From contig NZ_FQVI01000016.1 of assembly GCF_900129135.1 (NCBI RefSeq), positions 1-64,000 of the forward strand: DNA of 64,000 nt, written 5' to 3'. Below are positions 61,472 to 64,000 of the stretch, piece by piece. The position numbers and the translations under genes are program-made. This DNA comes from Lactonifactor longoviformis DSM 17459. GTDB taxonomy: Bacteria; Bacillota; Clostridia; Lachnospirales; Lachnospiraceae. Numbering within the stretch: position 1 is the first letter of the stretch; every line of letters starts with the position of its first letter. The notes beneath the pieces are model-generated. The model ran no database searches, was not told the origin of the DNA, and saw nothing but the letters and a program-made list of their open reading frames with translations.

Positions 61472-62407
61472 CTAAAGTGCGGCATTCGACGTGCATCCGC
61501 CTCCGGGAGTTTGGCGCTCTTTTTTTCGGTACTTTAGGGGCGTACATCCCATAGCCTCTGTGAACACATGAGAAAAGTGGCTGCTGGAAGAGAAGCCGAT
61601 GCTAAGCGCAATGTCCAGCACGCTTTTCTCCGTATGGGCAAGCTGGTATTCTCCCATGCGGATCCTATAGGCATTCAGGTATTCTCCCGGGGACTGCCGG
61701 ATGACCTTCTGAAAGTCTCTGCAGCATTCACTGCGGCTGACACAGGCGGCTTTTGCAATATCCTCCAGATATATTTTATGGGGATATTCTCTGTGAATAA
61801 ATTCCATGGCAGACTTTACCCTCTGATAACATAAGTCTGAGACAGGGGATTCCCGCTCCGGCACAGAGGAGAGATTCCTGAGAAGTGCAAGTCCGGTCCG
61901 CTGGAGAAGAATCTGCAGCTCCCACTGATAACCCACAGGACGCTCGCAGTCACACGCATACATCCTGCGGATACAGGACAGAGGCTCCCGGTGCCAGTCT
62001 GCCGACCCGTCCAGGAGAAAAAAGTCTTTCCTGGCATTCCACAGGGCGGACGCATAGTTTCCATCCACCACACCTCCGGGGAGTCCGTGAAAGAGATAGG
62101 GATCCGCCAGGATGGCACAGTATTCACTTCCTCTCATCATCTGGTAGGGATAGATCTGGTGAAGCAGGCTGGCAGGCACCATCCCGCCCTGTCCGGGTCC
62201 GATGAGATAGGAGCCGGACCCTGCGTACAGTTCAATCTGCCCTTCCAGGACATAGATTAGCTCGGCCTCTTTATGCCAGTGCCAGGAAATAGAACGGTTC
62301 GGGTACAGATCCAGAACATCCAGATACACTTCCATAGGGAATCCGGGTGTCCCGTGGCAGGTCACCTCCTCCAGATTCCCGTTGATTTCGATATAATTCA
62401 GCTGCAT
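61472..62407 (-). CDS. AraC-family transcriptional regulator with cupin domain
   Basis: The ATG follows AGGAGAAGGAGGG. The 311-residue protein has an N-terminal cupin sensor domain (about 30-115, SWHWHKEAELIYVLEG) and a C-terminal AraC helix-turn-helix pair (about 200-295, KIYLEDIAKAACVSRSECCRDFQ and SVLDIALSIGFSSSSHFS). It lies upstream of the pfl operon on the same strand, with 279 bp between. That gap holds the Rex-like site and probably the pfl promoter, with no gene. It is divergent from the YczE-like gene. The inducer is unknown. Confidence 0.9.
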   Translation of the reverse strand: MQLNYIEINGNLEEVTCHGTPGFPMEVYLDVLDLYPNRSISWHWHKEAELIYVLEGQIELYAGSGSYLIGPGQGGMVPASLLHQIYPYQMMRGSEYCAILADPYLFHGLPGGVVDGNYASALWNARKDFFLLDGSADWHREPLSCIRRMYACDCERPVGYQWELQILLQRTGLALLRNLSSVPERESPVSDLCYQRVKSAMEFIHREYPHKIYLEDIAKAACVSRSECCRDFQKVIRQSPGEYLNAYRIRMGEYQLAHTEKSVLDIALSIGFSSSSHFSHVFTEAMGCTPLKYRKKERQTPGGGCTSNAAL

Positions 62408-62527
62408 AATGAGCCCTCCTTCTCCTATAGTACGATTCTGTTATTTTTAGCGATTATCCTGGTAGATCCCCTTTATAGAAATGATTATAATGAAAAAACA
62501 ATACTTTTACAACAGGGGGAAATACAT

Positions 62528-63172
62528 ATGACGAAAAGAATTGCACTGACCCTGGCCGGGATTTTGCTGGTGTACGGATCTGTGGCATTTGCCATCAAAG
62601 CCGGGATTGGGGTTCTGCCTGTGGATGCAGCCATCACCACCCTGGCAGGCCTTCTGCATATGAAGGTGGGGACGTTTTCCATGATTTTTCATGGAAGCTT
62701 TTTTATTGGGCAGATTTTGATAGAAAGGAGAAATTTTAAGAAAATTCAGTTTTTGCAGATTGGATATCTTGTATTTGGGGGCTCTATTTTGAATTTTATG
62801 CTGTATACAGTGCTGGGAGGCGTTTCCTTTTCCTGGTATCCGGCGCGTCTCATAATCTGTGTACTGGCCTTCTTTGTCAGTGCCTTTGGGTGCACACTGG
62901 TTCTGGAGATGAAAGTGATCCGCACTCCTTTGGAAGGCTTTATCCAGATGGCGGCAGATCGGATAGGCATCACAATGGGGCGGCTGCGTCAGAAGACAGA
63001 TGTGGGTCTGGTGGTGCTCACAGTTGTTCTCACTCTGATCTTTCATACGCCCTGGACCCTGCGGGAGGGAACCGTGATCGCTGCACTGATCTTCGGGCCT
63101 TTTATGGATTTTCACAGCAGCTGGATCTGCAAGGTGCTGTACAGAACAGAAAAAATTCCGGCAGAAAATTAA
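62528..63172 (+). CDS. YczE-family membrane protein
   Basis: The ATG at 62528 follows AGGGGGA. The 214-residue protein has five hydrophobic segments (about 5-25, 45-65, 75-95, 105-125 and 165-185) and the YczE/YitT-type signature ALTLAGILLVYGSVAFAIKAGIGVLPVDA. Members are integral membrane proteins of uncertain function. It is divergent from the AraC regulator, which may control it. Confidence 0.8.
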   Translation: MTKRIALTLAGILLVYGSVAFAIKAGIGVLPVDAAITTLAGLLHMKVGTFSMIFHGSFFIGQILIERRNFKKIQFLQIGYLVFGGSILNFMLYTVLGGVSFSWYPARLIICVLAFFVSAFGCTLVLEMKVIRTPLEGFIQMAADRIGITMGRLRQKTDVGLVVLTVVLTLIFHTPWTLREGTVIAALIFGPFMDFHSSWICKVLYRTEKIPAEN

Positions 63173-63182
63173 AAAATATGAT

Positions 63183-63206
63183 TGTCAAGAAAAAACACTT
63201 GACAAC
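63183..63206. repeat. 8-bp inverted repeat over the ylxM promoter
   Basis: TTGTCAAG (63183-63190) and CTTGACAA (63199-63206) are perfect inverted arms eight bases apart, and the right arm contains the -35 box. It may be an operator, or chance in AT-rich sequence. Confidence 0.5.
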
Positions 63207-63227
63207 TGAAAAGGTATCAGTTATGAT
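63199..63227 (+). promoter_or_regulatory. Sigma-A promoter of the ylxM-ffh operon
   Basis: TTGACA (63199-63204) is a perfect -35 box, TATGAT (63222-63227) a good -10 box, and the spacer is 17 bp. The start codon is 18 bp further on. Confidence 0.85.
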
Positions 63228-63244
63228 GTCTAAGGTGATTACAC

Positions 63245-63589
63245 ATGGAAAAAATTGTAGAACAGGCTTTGTTATATGACTTTTACGGGGAGCTTCTCAC
63301 AGAACACCAGAGAAGAATCTATGAGGATGTGGTGCTGAATGACTATTCTCTCAGCGAAGTGGCTGAGGTTCTGGGAATCAGCCGTCAGGGAGTTCACGAT
63401 AACGTAAAGCGCTGTCATAAGATATTGAAAGATTACGAAGAAAAGCTCCATCTGGTGGCTAAGTTCGAATCTGTGAAACATAAGGTGAATGAGATTCACC
63501 AGTTGACAAAAGACTGCGAAGCATTGGACAAAAAAGAATTAGCAGACCGTGTGGAAGCCATTTCCCACGAGATATTAGAGGAGTTATAG
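63245..63589 (+). CDS. ylxM: YlxM-type DNA-binding protein
   Basis: The ATG follows AAGGTG. The 114-residue protein has the sigma-70-region-4-like helix-turn-helix of the YlxM/p13 family (LTEHQRRIYEDVVLNDYSLSEVAEVLGISRQGVHDNVKR) and a helical tail. In Firmicutes it sits directly before ffh, as here, with a 3-bp gap, and supports the signal recognition particle operon. Confidence 0.93.
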   Translation: MEKIVEQALLYDFYGELLTEHQRRIYEDVVLNDYSLSEVAEVLGISRQGVHDNVKRCHKILKDYEEKLHLVAKFESVKHKVNEIHQLTKDCEALDKKELADRVEAISHEILEEL

Positions 63590-63592
63590 TGC

Positions 63593-64000
63593 ATGGCATT
63601 TGAAAGTTTAACCGATAAACTACAGAATGTGTTCAAGAACTTAAGAAGTAAAGGGCGTCTCACAGAAGCAGATGTCAAGACGGCTCTCAAAGAAGTTAAG
63701 ATGGCGCTTCTGGAGGCGGATGTCAGTTATAAGGTGGTCAAGCAGTTCATGAAAGCCGTACAGGAACGTGCGGTGGGACAGGATGTTATGACGGGGCTGA
63801 ATCCCGGTCAGATGGTAATTAAGATTGTGAACGAAGAGCTGGTCAGACTTATGGGCAGCGAGACTACAGAGATTGCATTCAAACCGGGCAATGAGATAAC
63901 AGTACTGATGATGGTGGGGCTTCAGGGCGCCGGCAAGACAACAACAACGGCAAAGCTGGCAGGGAAGCTGAAAGCAAAGGGAAAGAAGCCACTGCTGGTG
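63593..64000 (+). CDS. ffh: Signal recognition particle protein Ffh, 5' part
   Basis: The ATG follows GAGGAG. The visible 136 residues cover the N domain (MAFESLTDKLQNVFKNLRSK...) and the start of the GTPase domain with the G1 loop GLQGAGKTTTTAKLA. The GTPase binds the SRP RNA and signal sequences for co-translational targeting. It is cut by the window edge, so it is partial here, not truncated in the genome. Confidence 0.96.
   Translation, partial: MAFESLTDKLQNVFKNLRSKGRLTEADVKTALKEVKMALLEADVSYKVVKQFMKAVQERAVGQDVMTGLNPGQMVIKIVNEELVRLMGSETTEIAFKPGNEITVLMMVGLQGAGKTTTTAKLAGKLKAKGKKPLLV

Overview
The window looks like a chromosomal segment of an anaerobic, Gram-positive Firmicute of the class Clostridia, most likely Lachnospiraceae. 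The evidence is strong AGGAGG-type ribosome binding sites, choline/glucan-type cell-wall-binding repeats, BspA-like LRR_5 surface proteins, a SipW/TasA-type pair, LytTR and GHKL signalling, pyruvate formate-lyase genes and a ylxM-ffh junction. The assignment is inference from gene content, not a database match.

Left part (1-9.4 kb): the 3' end of a group II intron (maturase C-terminus, domains V and VI) sits 33 bp before a secreted RCC1/LRR/cell-wall-binding protein. A LytTR response regulator and GHKL kinase follow, then a lipoprotein, a convergent glutamate 5-kinase and a divergent LysR regulator. At 9.67-11.74 kb a tyrosine recombinase gene ends inside a perfect 24-bp inverted repeat. Its partner lies 225 bp downstream, and between them are a strong hairpin terminator and a near-consensus promoter that now points at a four-repeat helicase-associated-domain gene. 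I read this as a phase-variable promoter switch with its own recombinase, the most distinctive system in the window.

Middle part (11.7-24.3 kb): a regulator with two GntR winged helices, two small coupled ORFs, a PucR regulator divergent from a uroporphyrinogen-decarboxylase-family protein and a small membrane protein, a TasA-like/SipW pair with a LysR regulator, an Fpg/Nei-family protein lacking the usual N-terminal proline, a zinc-ribbon nuclease, a CarD-like protein and a TetR/methyltransferase pair.

Surface-protein region (24.4-58.0 kb): a cell-wall-binding repeat protein, two giant paralogous secreted LRR/FN3/PKD proteins (about 4,270 and 4,715 residues, together over 40% of the window), and a small membrane-anchored protein with an LRR_5 segment like those of the giants. 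A SIR2-NACHT (STAND-type) protein, probably anti-phage, lies between the two giants. Four copies of one palindromic element, one of them a perfect 88-bp palindrome, mark the gene boundaries here.

Right part (58.0-64.0 kb): a pyruvate formate-lyase operon in which the glycyl-radical domain is a separate 80-residue gene between the catalytic subunit and the activating enzyme, with a Rex-like site upstream; an AraC regulator; a YczE-type membrane protein; and the ylxM-ffh start, with ffh cut by the window edge. I saw no tRNA, rRNA or CRISPR array.
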